Shown here one piece after another: positions 1 to 12,574 of a stretch of 64,000 bases of DNA (position 1 is its first letter; every line of letters starts with the position of its first letter). Location: positions 6,099,419 through 6,163,418 of the forward strand of contig OZ020486.1 in NCBI GenBank assembly GCA_963971405.1, given 5' to 3'. Source of the DNA: Psococerastis gibbosa (Eukaryota > Arthropoda > Insecta > Psocodea > Psocidae). Made by a program: the position numbers and the translations under genes. The notes beneath the pieces were generated by a model. That model made no database searches, had not been told where the DNA came from, and worked only from the letters and a program-made list of their open reading frames with translations.

Positions 1-358
1 CTACATATGCGAAGACGGAGAAGTGGCCTATAAGAAACAACGCCGAAATAGACGCAATACTCAACGGAGAAGGCATAGTCCGGTTTATAACAGCGCAAAG
101 CATAAGATGGCTGAGACACGTTATGTAAGAATGTAAGACGACCGCATGCCGAACAAGATGTACAAAGCAAGCATCAAACGCGGGAAGAATGAGTTGAAAA
201 CTGACCTTCGCGAGTTGGGAGCCAGTAGATGGTGGAGCGTTGCACAAAAGCGAGACAACTGGAGGAATGTTGTCGAGCAGGCCAAAGCTCATCAAGGGCT
301 GAAGAAGAAGAAGAAGAAGGTAGATTTTCATTCGTTAGGTTTTTGGAAAAAGAAATAG
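1..358 (+). pseudogene. LINE reverse-transcriptase C-terminal fragment with GAA tail
   Basis: Two frames read as the C-terminus of an arthropod endonuclease/reverse-transcriptase retrotransposon. The first is [16 protein letters not shown] then a stop; the second is NELKTDLRELG, WWSVAQKRDNWRNVVEQAKAHQGL split across the same region. A frameshift and stop near 130 break it. The frame ends in an AAG repeat at 301-320, the element's own 3' tail. The 5' part lies outside the window. Related C-termini recur at 36.0 and 45.2 kb. Confidence 0.8.
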
Positions 359-638
359 TAGCATGCTCAGACTAATTTAAAATGACTGTTTGCGTGACAC
401 TATAGGTAGCAACGACACATGTGGAAACATTTGTCGGGAAACGGTCATCATGTATAAACTCGGGATGTAAAAAATCTGTCTACGTAAAGACACATAATAT
501 TATTTCAAAAATGCTAACCCCTCGATGAAGTACACTCCGTCAAAGAAATCAGCATAACTCTAGGTATCAGTGAGATACTTGCGAAAGCTATTAACCTTTT
601 AGTAAACTACGAAGTAAGAAAGTAAGTTGTCTGAAGAA

Positions 639-840
639 CAATTGGAGTAGCGGATCCACAGGGGGGTGGGGGTTCACATGGGTCATAATCCCCCCTAAAT
701 AAGTAAATTCATAAGATATTAAAAAAAAATTACCCTAATTTTAAAAGCAATTTCTCTGGAGGGAGGGGGTACAGGCTGCACATCTACACATACAACTTGT
801 GACCCCCCCCTCTCCATATTTTCCACTTGATCTGCCCTTG
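639..840. mobile_element. Degenerate hAT-type MITE (GCGGATCCA family)
   Basis: The termini AGCGGATCCACAGGGG and the complement of TTGATCTGCCCTTG, and internal G/C runs, match the elements at 31072 and 60873. No clean target duplication remains, so the exact ends are approximate. Confidence 0.55.
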
Positions 841-1172
841 ATGTTTCCCCATATCGCTGTAGATATAACAAGCTACCAGAGGACCTGAAATCGAAAGGTA
901 GAACTATAACAATTTTCCCTGCCCTACAAATAAAACTTCAACATCCAATTAACTGTTACCACTAAACTCGCATATTAACGTATTAATAAAAAATTTCACA
1001 TAACGAACAGTCTAATAAGTCTATCCCCCTATTTCAAATAAGGATTCCACCTCATCCCGCCTCAGATGGTCTTAGACTATAAATAAATAATAAAACAAAT
1101 TATTGATAATGTTTCTCAAAATACCCCATTTCTATCTAGACTCGTTTATGTAAATTTCTACCCTCTAGCGCT

Positions 1173-1309
1173 GATTTCACCAACGTCAATAGTGATATTA
1201 AAGGATTTTTGACGTGGTAGCAGATATTTTTAGACTGTCTAAAACTGTCTAAAAATGTCTGCTACCACGTCAAAAAACATTCAATATCACTATTGACGTT
1301 GGTGAAATC
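1173..1309. repeat. Hairpin MITE with about 62-bp arms
   Basis: Near-perfect inverted repeat: the arm from gatttcaccaacgtcaatag is mirrored by ctattgacgttggtgaaatc, meeting at a short centre (about 1237-1246). It contains the motif tgacgtggtagcaga, which is also present in both arms of the element at 62583-62972 and in the fragment near 61310, so it is probably a small relative. Confidence 0.8.
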
Positions 1310-1889
1310 TGCGTCTATTCTCGTGTCAAGACTAAACCTAATAATGCGGGTGATGATGCGCTAAAATCGGTTTACCGAAAGCTTCGTCTTCAAGGAACAT
1401 GGTTCCGCCACGGCTTAAATTAGGAAGTTTTCCCAACGGCTATTCAACCGAAGAAGAAGAAATCTTCTCCCCCCCCCCCCCGCCAATCCTGAAACTTGGC
1501 TGACAACTAATAAAACGCGCCGGTAAAGGTCACAGAGACAGATAATCCGGAATCCCAGAGGGTTGTGCGAAACTCCTCCATTTAAAACTTTTCAGGCAAA
1601 CAAAGAATAAGGGATGTAATTCCGTCGTTTGTCTTGCGGGCCTCGCTCGATTTGCTTTCAAGTTTGAATCCCATAAGACTCATTAATATCGACGTCGAGG
1701 TCTAGCCCCCCCCCCCCACCCCTCCTCGAGGGTATAGCCCCCAACCCCTCACTCCATCACCGACCACGTCCTGGCCACTGTCTGACGTGTCCCTTCGCTC
1801 AGTTAATTCAAATTCTTTAGTACGGTGTAGTTAAAGTAAAAAAGTAAAGTAAAAAATACAATTTACATAACCGTATAACATTGTTTATC

Positions 1890-2100
1890 TTCTTCTTGAG
1901 TTACAATCTATGGGTTGGTTTGCAGCGAATGTTGTAGTTTTCTTCTCCACTCTTGTCTGTTTTTGGGCGGTCCTTATCCTTTGTAGGTGTCTCACGCTTG
2001 GTCCTTCATGACATCCTCTAGGTACTCCTTCCTCTGCCGTCCTCTTGAGTTGGTGGCTTCAACCATACCCTCAATTATGTTCTTGACGAGTTGATTGTTT
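1890..2100 (-). pseudogene. LINE C-terminal fragment
   Basis: The minus strand reads LVKNIIEGMVEATNSRGRQ then KEYLEDVMKDQA before a stop, the Gly/Arg-rich pattern near the C-terminus of many arthropod LINE polyproteins. It is followed by a short GAAGAA tail like the other members. Only about 35 residues are interpretable. Confidence 0.5.
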
Positions 2101-2237
2101 GTAATATTGTAGTAATGAAGTGATGAGAAAAAAATACTCTGAATTCATTGAAACTTCTTCTATTATAATTATTAATAATTAACTATTAATTAATAATCTA
2201 TCCAATGATTTGCTGTCTCTAGCCACGGCACGACGAA

Positions 2238-2240
2238 CCT

Positions 2241-2279
<39 letters not shown>

Positions 2280-2280
2280 C
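2238..2280. repeat. (AAT)n microsatellite, LINE 3' tail
   Basis: About thirteen AAT units. On the minus strand this TTA repeat directly follows the 3' untranslated region of the LINE at 2281-3238 and is probably that element's terminal simple repeat. Confidence 0.8.
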
Positions 2281-3238
2281 GTCTTATATTTACGGGGCGA
2301 GACTTAAGACTAGAAAGTCTTTTTCTGCCTAACCCACGTCCAAAAACAATTACAAAATACATACGCTTAACGTAAACAATCTTATTCTAACAATGCATAA
2401 AAAGAACTTATTCTAAAGTGACGTGACGTAAAAAACAAACACATACAGTAAATATCTAGACAGTATTCTTATTCTAAACCTATTCTGTTCCTAGTCATTT
2501 TTTCAGCAACTGGCTTTTGAACCCACGAATCTTTGGCTGCGATCTAATTTCCTTATCTAGGGAGTTCCAGTGGCGGCAGACATTTACAAAAAAAGAACTA
2601 CCATATAAAGCTGTGTTATGTCGGGGTGTTCGCAAAACAAGTCCATTTCTATGGGAATTCAATGGCTTTAGGCGGTCATATAGATATGGAGGAGCTGCAC
2701 TGTTCAAAACCTTATATACTAATAATAGTGAATGGAAAGTTCTTCTTTCACCTAATTTTAGCCACTGAGCCCTGCGGTAGAATGGGGTTATGTGATCCCG
2801 CCGTTTCAGATTGTAAATGAACCTCCATGCATGAGTTCTGCGCATATTGGAGGCGCCTAGCATCGACTTCATTGCAACTACTGTAAATCAAATCAACATA
2901 GTCAAATATAGGAAATATTAATGATTGGATCAGATTTCGCTTTATAGCAACAGGAAGTAAACATGTTAGGCGCTGCAGGGCGTGTAAGGAGTAAAAAACC
3001 TTTTTACACACTCTTTTGGTATGATCATGCCAAGTAAGACCCTGTTCAACGTAGAGGTCAAGATTTTTAATGGCTTGCTCTTCGTAGGGGATATTTCTAC
3101 CACCTATTATAATCGGAGGTGGGGCGCTTTTCATAATTCTGGACACAAGCTTTCTGGAGCCAAGGATTATTGGTCCCTTGTCCACTGCCAACGACCCCAT
3201 GGATTTCAGACATTATTTATAATGTTTTCGTAAGAATT
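2281..3238 (-). pseudogene. 5'-truncated CR1/jockey-like LINE 3' end
   Basis: Two overlapping frames (3200-2748 and 2872-2495) read as the post-motif part of a reverse transcriptase. The first has KNLDLYVEQGLTWHDHTK, VCKKVFYSLHALQRLTCLLP and a PIFDYVDLIYSS block. The second has HSLLLVYKVLNSAAPPYL and a FVNVCRHWNSLDKEIR C-terminus. A frameshift near 2830 separates them. The catalytic YxDD region is absent, so the copy is dead. The family is well recognised; the clade is inferred from these blocks only. Confidence 0.85.
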
Positions 3239-3364
3239 TTGGGCGATTTGCAAACTGGTATACGTTCTCGATGTCAACCTACACCGGCTATAAGTGATAA
3301 TGGACCAGCTTACCATCGAAGCAATGAAACAGACAACGGCATGACTTAACCAAGTACAGATTCC
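3172..3364. repeat. Direct repeat copy 1
   Basis: Shares an extended match with 3826-4036, including gtatacgttctcgatgtcaa and a final cttaaccaagtacaga. The left end overlaps the upstream edge of the LINE frame, so both copies may be parts of the same LINE family. Confidence 0.7.
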
Positions 3365-3825
3365 TAAAATGAGGTAAATCTATGTAGAGTTCTTCGAGCT
3401 AGTAGGTTGTAAATGAAATTAATAACATCCCTTGGAGGAATAACATCAATTTGCAAGGGGGGGGGGGAGGATACGGCAAAGGTCAGACAGTAATTGGAAG
3501 TATCGCGGAGGTTTTCAGTTCTGACATTTAAGATGCCTCCCCTTGTCAAATGTCAAATATATAATGGCAGCCCCATCTAATATTGACTTGAAGAAATCTG
3601 CACGCGCGGTATTTTGTATTACCAGGTATTGTTGTAGCTCTACCTTGACCACAAAATTGACTCTCCGTTCCAGCGCGCATTCCCAATTCCACGGGTCATC
3701 TTGCAATTATTCATTGAAGTTTTGACTGTTGCGAATATTGTAATAAAGAAAGAAAGAAGATGAACAATGTAATTGTAATTTTTTGAAGGACTTTATGGAC
3801 CCAGGCCTACTTATAGTGGCCCATA

Positions 3826-4036
3826 GGTCCCTTGTCCAATGCCAACGATTGCCAATCCCAATGGATTTCGGAAATTATTCATATTGTTTCCGTGTGAATT
3901 TTTGGCCAATGGCCAACTGGTATACGTTCTCGATGTCAACCTACACCGGCTACAAGCGATAATTGACAAGCTGAGACAAGCTTACCATTGAAGCAATGAA
4001 ACAGGTGAAAGCATGACTTAACCAAGTACAGATACG
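3826..4036. repeat. Direct repeat copy 2
   Basis: Second copy of 3172-3364, with small indels; ends at cttaaccaagtacagatacg. It abuts the retroposon tail at 4037. A shorter related piece (ttggccaactggta) occurs near 25845. Confidence 0.7.
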
Positions 4037-4487
4037 AGTCAAGACGAAAATGAAAGAATATTGTCTTTATTTTCCACATAGACGAATTTTGGGGCTTGCG
4101 GGCTTCGGCTCACTCTCACAATTAACCCATAATAAAAATATAAAAAAATACAATTACATAAATATTTATAATTTACAACATAAACCATTTTAATTTTTTA
4201 TTTAATTGAAAAGTGAAAAGTTATTGTTTATAAAATATCTACATGTTTCTGAAAAAACTACTATTTCGAAAATTAAAAATATCTTATAATATGATGCATG
4301 AAGTAGTCTTCCACAACTTTGATGAGCCAAATCTTTAATAACATGCTTAGTTAATTCAATAAAAAATAAAAAGTATTAAATTTCGGGCTGCCAATTTCCT
4401 ACGGGCTGTACACTCTTAAGCTTCTTTAAACTGTTTTCATTAATTCTGATTGGGTCCGGTAGAGAGTTCCAAAGCCTCACCGCTTGC
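4037..4487 (-). pseudogene. LINE 3' end: C-terminus plus 3' UTR tail (tail family C)
   Basis: On the minus strand, 4480-4376 reads VRLWNSLPDPIRINENSLK and ends at a stop, a typical C-terminus of a LINE polyprotein. The untranslated region then runs to 4040, ending in a GTGGAAAATAAAGACAATATTC block. Shorter copies of this tail occur at 12882, 56545 and 61165, so this copy links the tail family to its parent LINE. Confidence 0.7.
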
Positions 4488-4559
4488 ACCGATAAGGAAG
4501 AAGATAAGGCCTATACTGTGCAATATATTAAAATTCAGTCCACTCAGGCGTTGGACGAT

Positions 4560-4680
4560 ATAACTAAGAGTTGAGCCATACGCCACAGCAGAGAAATCAA
4601 GATAAGTTGGCTGAAGCTTACTGTGCAAGTGTTATGTGAACAACAGTCATCTTATAATGTGATATATGGGATAGACCTTT
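4560..4680. repeat. Dispersed repeat family D
   Basis: Contains gagccatacgccacagcaga and agtcatcttataatgtgat. Homologous to 63225-63287 in the same orientation and to 63555-63665 inverted. Function unknown; probably a fragment of a mobile element. Confidence 0.6.
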
Positions 4681-4689
4681 TGGCATTCT

Positions 4690-5640
4690 GCATATTATTT
4701 CATTTGTAAGAGGATTTGTACACGCGTAACACAACACGTATACCTTAGTCAACTTACCGTGGCTTTTCTGATGTGAGGTTTGTCTCTACTCAGCATTATT
4801 TTAGTATTTTGTAATAATGGGCGCATTATACAGTATAAGTAACTTCGTAAAATTTGCTGTCACTCATTGTGAAAAAATTAATACTTTGTACAGTTTTTAT
4901 CTTCACAATGTTGGGGAAACCTCGAACTTAAAAAGTTATATTTCGCGCCAATTGGAATGTTGGCTAAGTTGTGGTGTGTGTGTTGGCCACTTGGCGCACT
5001 AGCTTCCAGAAGAAATTAGGAAAATGGACGACTATTTAAAATTGAAATTGAAGTTTTGGAACAATAAAAGCGAATTGTTGGAACATGTGTTCTCTTAGTA
5101 ACCTGATTATTATAGTGATATGAAGTAATCACAAATGTGTTATGTTTTAGCTTGCATACCGTTTTGTTTTTTCTGTTTTCAATTGCACATGATGATGGCG
5201 TGAGCCGAAACCGGCTGTGTATTTTATTTTATTACGTAAAACTGTACAAAGTACCTACCTATTTACTTTTTCACTATGAGTATTCTACAGTATGGCGAAG
5301 TGGCAAAAAAAAAAACAAAAAACGTACGATATAATAATGTAATATCAGCTTTATTTACTGTACTTGTACAATATAACTGTATTATTATAATACATTAATT
5401 TAAAACATTAAAACAAGAACATTTAAATCTAGTTAGAGAATTAGGCCAGCAGAGAGTGGTAGAAATATAGATATAAAGACTACAAAACCATAAGAATAAA
5501 AATTATAATTAGCTTTTATATGTAACAAAATAATATTTACAAGATATGCTCGGTTAAAGTGTAGCTCTGTAATAAGAACTGTTACGAACAATTGTTGTGA
5601 CAGTTGAAACATTATTGTGTTGTAACTTTATGAGAAAACG
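4690..5640. other. Unassigned AT-rich interval
   Basis: No coding sequence, repeat family or RNA recognised. Short open frames here have no recognisable domain and biased low-complexity content. Confidence 0.5.
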
Positions 5641-5920
5641 CCAGCGGCCATACCAAGTTGAATCCGCCAGAACAGATCCTGCTCAAAACTGCAGCAAAGT
5701 TGGCAGTGTGCACAGCGTCGGCAGAGGAACATGGGATGGTGGGACATGATAACGCACTGAGACTACATGTCAGTCTATGCGCGCATCGAGTCCTGGTCAC
5801 CTCCGAATTAACTGTGACTTTAGGCTACTGTGTTCCCTAGTGGTTCGGAATTCTCTATAATCAGGAGGTCCACCCTGTCAGTCAACAGGTTATTCATTGT
5901 TGCGTTCTTGTTACGGCTGC
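5641..5920. repeat. Dispersed repeat family F
   Basis: Begins cggccataccaagttgaatc and ends agtggttcggaattctctat then aatcaggaggtcca. Three longer copies (here, 26510-26700, 43460-43660) and one tail-only copy (59560-59605) occur. The open frames on both strands are incidental. Confidence 0.7.
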
Positions 5921-6144
5921 TGCAATGTTCATAAACATCAGTAAAATTAAGTATACTTATTGAAAGCAGAACATATTACGTTATTGCTTAACTTAATTTG
6001 TTCTTATTATGTTCAGTACACTGCTGACAGAGCAATATATATAAGAGGTTTAATTAAAATAAATAGAAATCACAGTAATTAAATTATATACTAGATTTAC
6101 ATTTAACATATATATTATCTACGCCTAGATTAAATAGTCTACAC

Positions 6145-6863
6145 CAGGCCCATACCCAAGGGGGAGCTGAGAGGTCCCCCTCCCCACATTTTGAAGTCTG
6201 TAAATGAATTATAATTGAATTTGATACAACTGGTGATGTCGCACTGAAGCTAAGGGAAAGAAGACTCAGTTGGTGGGGCCACGTCCAGAGGAGGGAGGAA
6301 ACATCCCTCCTAAAGCGTATACAGAACCTGACACTCCCTGGACCCCGCCCCCGGGGAAGACCGAAAATGACACTCCCCAAACAAATCGAAGAAGACATAA
6401 GAACTCTTGCCCTGAACAATGAAGACGCTCTAAACAGAGTTTTTTTTGAAAACCTGAGGACAAAGGCGATGTAAAAGTAAAAGTAAAGTAAATTACAATC
6501 ATTATTAATTATAATTAGCAGAACCGATGAGGGCGAGTTATATTGTAGTTACAATACAATTTATTTTAATTGGCTATTTTTAAATACTCGGAGAACTTAT
6601 CACATTTCATCACTAGCACAACAAAACACTACATTTTAACCATTTTTATGCACAGAATACCGTAATGCCCTGACTTAAAAAAGACGTACTACATAAAATA
6701 TGGCTCGAATTCGCTGCGCTATAACGCCATTAATTTTATTTTTACGGCATATTAATTAATTGTTTCAAATATTTCTCGAGGCTGCGAAAGCATACTGGAA
6801 AATTTTCTATCTTGGACCCCCGGACCCCCTCATCCTAAAAAAAAATCCTGGGTATGGGGTCTG
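6145..6863. mobile_element. hAT-like element carrying a LINE fragment
   Basis: Termini CAGGCCCATACCC and the complement of GGGTATGGGGTCTG form inverted repeats. Flanks GTCTACAC and ATCTAGAC match at 6 of 8 positions, consistent with an aged hAT target duplication. The LINE piece at 6235-6474 lies inside. Confidence 0.6.
6235..6474 (+). pseudogene. LINE polyprotein C-terminus (about 79 residues, open)
   Basis: An uninterrupted frame reads LKLRERRLSWWGHVQRREET, a basic PGPRPRGRPK stretch, then KQIEEDIRTLALNNEDALN and stops at TAA 6472-6474. This is the common C-terminal layout of arthropod endonuclease/reverse-transcriptase elements. Lacks a start codon and all catalytic domains. Confidence 0.75.
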
Positions 6864-7139
6864 ATCTAGACCAACTGCGCCCACCTACATTGACTAGAAA
6901 ATTCAACCTGTTTGGGTCTCTTGGAAAACAAAACATTGGTAACTATTTAAGTAAATATACGATAATAATTAAAATGGTAGGCTACGTACAATACGTTGTA
7001 TTTGTAAAATGTATTACAAGTTACAGATGTAATTGGGGCATTCACAGTCCGTCGAGTTGAGGTTTCGAAATTTAAGTTCATCGGTGTTCATCGGTGTTTC
7101 TGACGTCTCTTTATAGCTAATGCAGATATAGTAATTGGT

Positions 7140-7522
7140 AGGAGCTGCTTGAAAGGTGGGAGCGTACGATGCTCTGAAAGATTTAAGGACCAGTGCAAAA
7201 TCAGGGAGAGAGAGAGGGACAGAGAGTGTGGCGTATCCGTAGAGATGATGAGCTCTACGCGATATACCAAGAACGTACGATAGTAGCCGAAATTAAGAGA
7301 GCCCGCATCAGGTGGCTAGGGCACGTGCAACGAATGCCAGACAATAGGGCAACAAGAGCAGCCCCAAAGGAGAAGACGAGGGGAAGGAACACGGATGTAA
7401 TGACTGGACGACGTCGAGGTGGATCTGGCGACCGAAGGAGGAATGACTGTCGAAGGAGAGCTCAGAACCGCGCAGGCTGGTGTGATGTGTCAGAGCAGGC
7501 CAATACCCTTCACGGGCCGTAG
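7140..7522 (+). pseudogene. LINE C-terminal fragment
   Basis: The frame from 7193 reads WRIRRDDELYAIYQERTIV, IKRARIRWLGHVQRMPDN, then a basic region and a QANTLHGP terminus. Upstream ELLERWERTML in another frame belongs to the same domain, separated by a frameshift in the GAGA-rich stretch at 7203-7215. This matches the region after the reverse transcriptase in the same broad LINE group as 49.7-50.1 kb. Confidence 0.8.
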
Positions 7523-8318
7523 CGCCAAGAAGTAATTAAGGTATATATTTGACCTGCTGTAAGTCAAAACTGACAATCTACAGTTGAATTAGATTTCATA
7601 ATTTTTTATATGTAAACCCCGATGACAAAAGACGTAGAGCTGCTGAGACTTCTAGCTTATTTACTTGCTATCAAAAATTTGCCGATCAGAAGTTGCCGAG
7701 AAACCGTTGGGAAGACGGGAGTTGTCAGAATTGCTGGAATGACCACGGTGGTGCAGACCAAGATGGCCGGAAGAAGGTGAAGGCTGCAACAAAAGAAATG
7801 GACTTCGTACAGTAAAAATATTTGCAGTAGACCTACTGAACGTTGCCCGACTGGAATATAGGAAGAATCTATGAACAAGTGCCACTCTCCCACGCTTCGG
7901 CTTGAGGGGGCACAGGTTATTTCACGTTCACATGTTCATTTTGTTGAGAAATATACGGTTTTTTTTTTCTATTCTATTCTATTCTAGATCATTGCTCCCA
8001 TTCATTCTCGCTGAGTGTCAGCTGCGCCCCAGACATGAGCATCTAGGGTGCACTGTTGCTACTGACGGTTGGGCTCTAGTAGTCCAACCTGCTCGCATGG
8101 CGAGATTCGCCGAAGCAATAGAACGCAATTAGTGCGACTGGGGGACCTATGGGCCCAAATTGTGGCCTGGGTCCCGACAACAAGTTCATACGTATATTCA
8201 TATTACTATATATTATACGTGAACAGGGTTACCAATGGGTGGCATAGAAAATTATTTGCCACCGGCTCCCGGGCATGTCGGTGACCACAGCATCCCAAAT
8301 AGCGGAGTAGTCAGGAGG

Positions 8319-8383
8319 GTATGTACACAGGATATGTACACAGGGTATGTACACAGGTTATGTACACAGGATATGTACCTGTA
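8319..8383. repeat. 13-14 bp minisatellite (TATGTACACAGG)
   Basis: Four consecutive units of a TATGTACACAGG core with one-base changes, plus a degenerate fifth. Confidence 0.85.
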
Positions 8384-9446
8384 TGTACTCGTATGATCTT
8401 GGAGTCGGGCCCATACCAGTATTTGGGCCCATAGGTTTCCCAGTCGTACTAGTTGAGTTCTATTTCTTCTGCGAATCTCGCTATGGCTGCAGGTTGGGCT
8501 ACTTTAGCCCAACCGTCATAAGGAACAGCGCACCCTAGATGCTCTAGCAGCTGGAGCGCCAGATCACAGAGTAAGTAAACCTTGTGATTCATAACCCCAT
8601 TCTGTTGTTTTTTTTATTTGATTTTCTCCCATGAAAAAACAAGAACAGACAAAAGGAAAAAAAATTAAAAGAAAAACAACAAAAATCAACCCCTCAAATC
8701 CGCCCCTACTTGTGAAAAGCATTTGTAAATCTTTTTTCCGACGCTAAGTGATAGAAAACCTCCTGGAAAATAAGAGGTTAGGCAGCGGCGGGGTAATTAG
8801 GTGTTTGTATAAGAGCAGTCATTTGTTGTGTTGGCATGCTGGGAACCAGCAGCCGTGCGCTATCTGCAGCCGTTCGCAATGAACGCCCGCCCCTAATGGC
8901 CCCTTTACACGCATTTCTACACCGGGATGAACGCTTGCCATTTACAATAAAGGACCTTATCAAAAAATCCCAGAAATTTTGAGTATACTTTGGAATTGGC
9001 CAGAATTACTTGGAACTACTACAGGAATTTTTCTATCACTACAGTCGATGGACGCTTCTTATTCCTGTGGCTAACCAGAACCCACCTTGGACTCTTCCAA
9101 ACAACAAATCCCGTAGTGGCTACAAGGCGTGCTCTGATTGGTCCGAAAATGAGGTGTCAATCAACCGAAGTGACTCAAGAAATTATTGGTGGGAATGAGT
9201 GTGCCATTTCTCTTATAAAAAACTGTTGTATAATAATAGTAGTACATTTTTTTATTATTTGATTAAAAACTAAGCCCGATACTTTTTGATCAAGCCGCGT
9301 AATGTAAAATAACCAGGCTTTAACGCTGACAGAGAATAATTTGTGTGTGCAATGCATGAAAGTGTGCGATAAAATGTGAGGGATCGTCAAATTCATTTGT
9401 TAGAGGATCTTTCCATTCTTTCTTGAGATTTCTCTTATGCTCAAAC

Positions 9447-9447
<1 letters not shown>
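8384..9447. other. Unassigned interval
   Basis: No recognisable gene or family. Contains an A-rich stretch at 8630-8690 and nothing else I can name. Confidence 0.4.
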
Positions 9448-9483
<36 letters not shown>

Positions 9484-9660
9484 GTTAATCGCATACAAAC
9501 AATTTAATGAATGTATCCGATTGACCTCTTCAGTCGCCTCAATGAGTAAATTAATACTTGTGCTGAGCTACGACACGTCTCCGATCGCATGGCGCGCAGA
9601 GACTCGCACAAGTACAAGCACGCTACCACCTTGCCATCGCTACAGGAGTGGCGGAGGAAC
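9448..9660 (-). mobile_element. Short retroposon family A, longest copy
   Basis: Minus-strand element with a 3' poly(A) (the T run at 9450-9479). The conserved 3' core is gaggtcaatcggatacattc and attaaattgtttgtatgcg. Its 5' part has ggtggtagcgtgc, resembling a tRNA A box, and atcggagacgtgtcg. Other copies: 18225-18275, 26805-26890, 26995-27175, 30585-30640, all on the minus strand. A SINE is the best reading; the tRNA origin is uncertain. Confidence 0.65.
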
Positions 9661-9837
9661 ATCGTTTAGTATTCTACACCATGACACCATAAATTCTGTC
9701 AACCAAACCGCTTACCGTTCACTGTTCACTGTTCCCGGATCGTCTGTTAAATCTGGCAAATTTTGCATTACAACAACACACATTACTTAATATCAGCTTG
9801 AGTGACAACTTCCATTTTCCAATTTCGAGGGGGGGGG

Positions 9838-12261
9838 GGCGGCACTGCTCGGGGTGTCAGAAATTAGGGAGGCTGACAATGCCATTACAAATTTGTATAA
9901 TCAAGTCAGCAATATACAAAACAAAGGCAAACGATTCTGTGGGAAAACATAAAATGCGGAAAGGAAGATTAGCAATGAGCAGAGAGTAAATTGTGGGGAA
10001 GATTTAACTTGTCTTGACGACTATACATTATCTGCGTAATAATCCCTTCTTATCTGTGGGTCCCTTTCAAATGCCATTCTCAGCAACGGTTTCATTAGGT
10101 AGATGACTCCGTGCACAAACGGCCTAAGCTTTTATTTCTTTGTTTACGTAATTTTCCCTGACTAGGCATCTATAGTAAGCAGTGATTGAGAGCATGTCTC
10201 AGCAGATCTAGCACCAACGGAAAAACATAACTTACCCGGGGAATTATTTCAACCATTTAAATACGACATTAAAATTAGCACGCTCCATAGCAGATGATAT
10301 TCAACTGTTTTCTCTCGTTATAAAGAGACCAGAAATCGATACTAAATACGTTCATTCTATTTTAACCCCCAATAACCCCCCTCCCTCCAAAATGGGTTAG
10401 TTCCGTCCCTGCCCGCGACAGTAGTGACCCTTTCAAAAAGACGGAGTTATGACCAACACGGCTCTAATCCGTGTGGAATGACTATCTGTCTAACTTAGAC
10501 AACAAGACGCTACGCATGGGAACATACGGGTGCCGCGATACTCCATAACATTGACGTCAGACTTCTTTACCTAGGCATTGCTATAGACTATAGACTATAG
10601 AGTATAGAGTATGGCGGACCAATGTAAAATGTCCCCCACTATACCTTACAGAACATTTCTTAAGTGTGGTGGGCTGAGCTTAAGTCTTCAGCCCGTAATC
10701 CTTCCACATCGGCATTACACAAGCCTAGAGTTGGTTAATCTTCATCCCCGCAAGAGGGCGCAGGTGTGCTCCCTTATTCTACAAACCCAGCTTGCTTCCT
10801 TATCCCTAACGAAACACTTCTAACTTGATCAAGTACAATATTTAATTTGCCTAAGACAACAGCGCGCGGGGTTCCGGAGGGCCGCAGGGTACAAGGTGTT
10901 GTTTACATAGTGCTAAGAAAGACGTTCCCCCCCCCCTCCCAATGTTGGTTTGCTCCGTAAGTTCTCTTCTTATTGAAACACCTTGCTCATTTTAGGCTTC
11001 CCTTTGTCTTCCATGGAGTTAAGACTGCTGAGTAGTTATAAATATATCCAATCGACTGACCTTGGGAGCCCATAGGTATGCATATACAAATTCAAACCTG
11101 GAAACCTCCGGACTCCCGTAATGTACCTCAGACATACATATATTCAGAGAATTTTGGAGTTGGTGCTGCTAACGATTTTACTAAAATGCACTGTAACCTG
11201 ACTTTTATACGAAGTTGAGATCTTCCCAATTATGCTTTTGATGTTTGTAAAGGTACCTACTCTACATGCTATTTGATGTCTATATTTAACTTCTGCTTAA
11301 TGTGTCTGAAAATGGGCAAAATTGATACAGGGAAATTAAGTAATGATATCTATGGAGCTTGAAGTGTAGGAGAGGAAAAATGGACAAACAAGGAGGGCAA
11401 GATCGTGGTTGGGTAAAGAGCCGTGTAAAGCACATTTTCCGGGAGCTTCCGGGGGACTCCCCTCAAGGGAATCCCACTCCAAATTAAGAGATGCTCCACG
11501 GTTAAATGGCTAATGTGATTTTGAAAAATTTTGTACGATTTTTCATTTTATAATCTCCCTTTTTCTCCTTTCCCATTTTCCCGCAGTGTGATTTATTTGT
11601 TTTTGATATCAACTCACCCCGCCTCCCCCTTCCCGCTCCTGCCCTTAAGGGCCTCTTCTCATTTACTAAAGATGGAAGAGTGGGGCGGGGGAATTTGGTT
11701 TTTGCGGTAAGCGATTCTAGAAATCTCATAAGAGGACATTAATCAGTGTGGATTTAGTGCTGTCGGTGGGGTGAATGTGGAAAAAGTTGTTCTTGATGAG
11801 AAGTTGATGAGATTTTTTTTTCTTTTTGTAAATGAGCTAAAATTGGTTATGAGACTAATGGGGGCTGGAGCCATGTTTATGTCTGGATGTTTGCTTATAC
11901 TATAAGGATGGCTCCTGGAGCACTTGGTGTATTCGAAAACATGCATAAACGGAACACTGAGTTTATTCGATTGTTATAAGTGCTGTAATGTACACTTGAG
12001 TTGCCTATTAGCAAAAGCAATCCTGTCCACCAAGGTCGATTTTTCTGAAACCGCAAAAAACTGCTGTGCCGCAACGCCATGAGGTATAACATTACAGTTT
12101 TTAAAGCTAATTTTAACAGTATTAGAATTGCTTTTGCGTCTCAATATCTGATTCATCGGATAGAGTATTGAAAAATAAAAAAAATGGCGCGAATATCTCA
12201 AAACTGAAAAAAATGGAGAGGGTTGCTTTTGCTAATAGTCAACTCACTTATTATGAAAACA
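9838..12261. other. Unassigned interval downstream of Bx exon 3
   Basis: If the Bx transcript ends within the window, the missing terminal exon(s) lie here or below. I saw no frame resembling an LMO tail. A right end of a GGATCCGTCCCTG-type MITE (near 10409) and a small 7-bp tandem (tagacta, 10580-10605) are the only items noted. Confidence 0.4.
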
Positions 12262-12350
12262 GCAATAGGTTAACTGTTTGGGCAGCCTTTCGGGGTTAAA
12301 GCTCGCTTAATATAAAGACGTATTTCATTTCATTTCTTCCATTTCATTTG
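12262..12350 (+). mobile_element. Retroposon 3' tail with TTTCA repeat
   Basis: Contains cggggttaaagctcgcttaa then tataaagacg and ATTTCATTTC units. Inverted copy at 38688-38778; a third partial match near 26905-26960. Confidence 0.65.
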
Positions 12351-12574
12351 CCATTTCCGTTGATATTTCACCCTACGCTTCCCCGCCATCTTAACTTATG
12401 GTTAGGCGTCACATATTCTATTTTATTATCAATGGGCTGGACCGCATTTGAAGAATAAGAAGTAGGTCCCCCCTGTAGGACACCTACTATAGTAGGGCGT
12501 GATCATCCATGCCTACAGTTTTTGGATGTATCGATAAGATAAGATACTGTATTGATTGATTTGACTTTACTTAC

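Noticed and set aside
2495..3238. Possible intact retrotransposon gene
   Set aside because: Frameshift near 2830, no catalytic YxDD block and 5' truncation; annotated as pseudogene.
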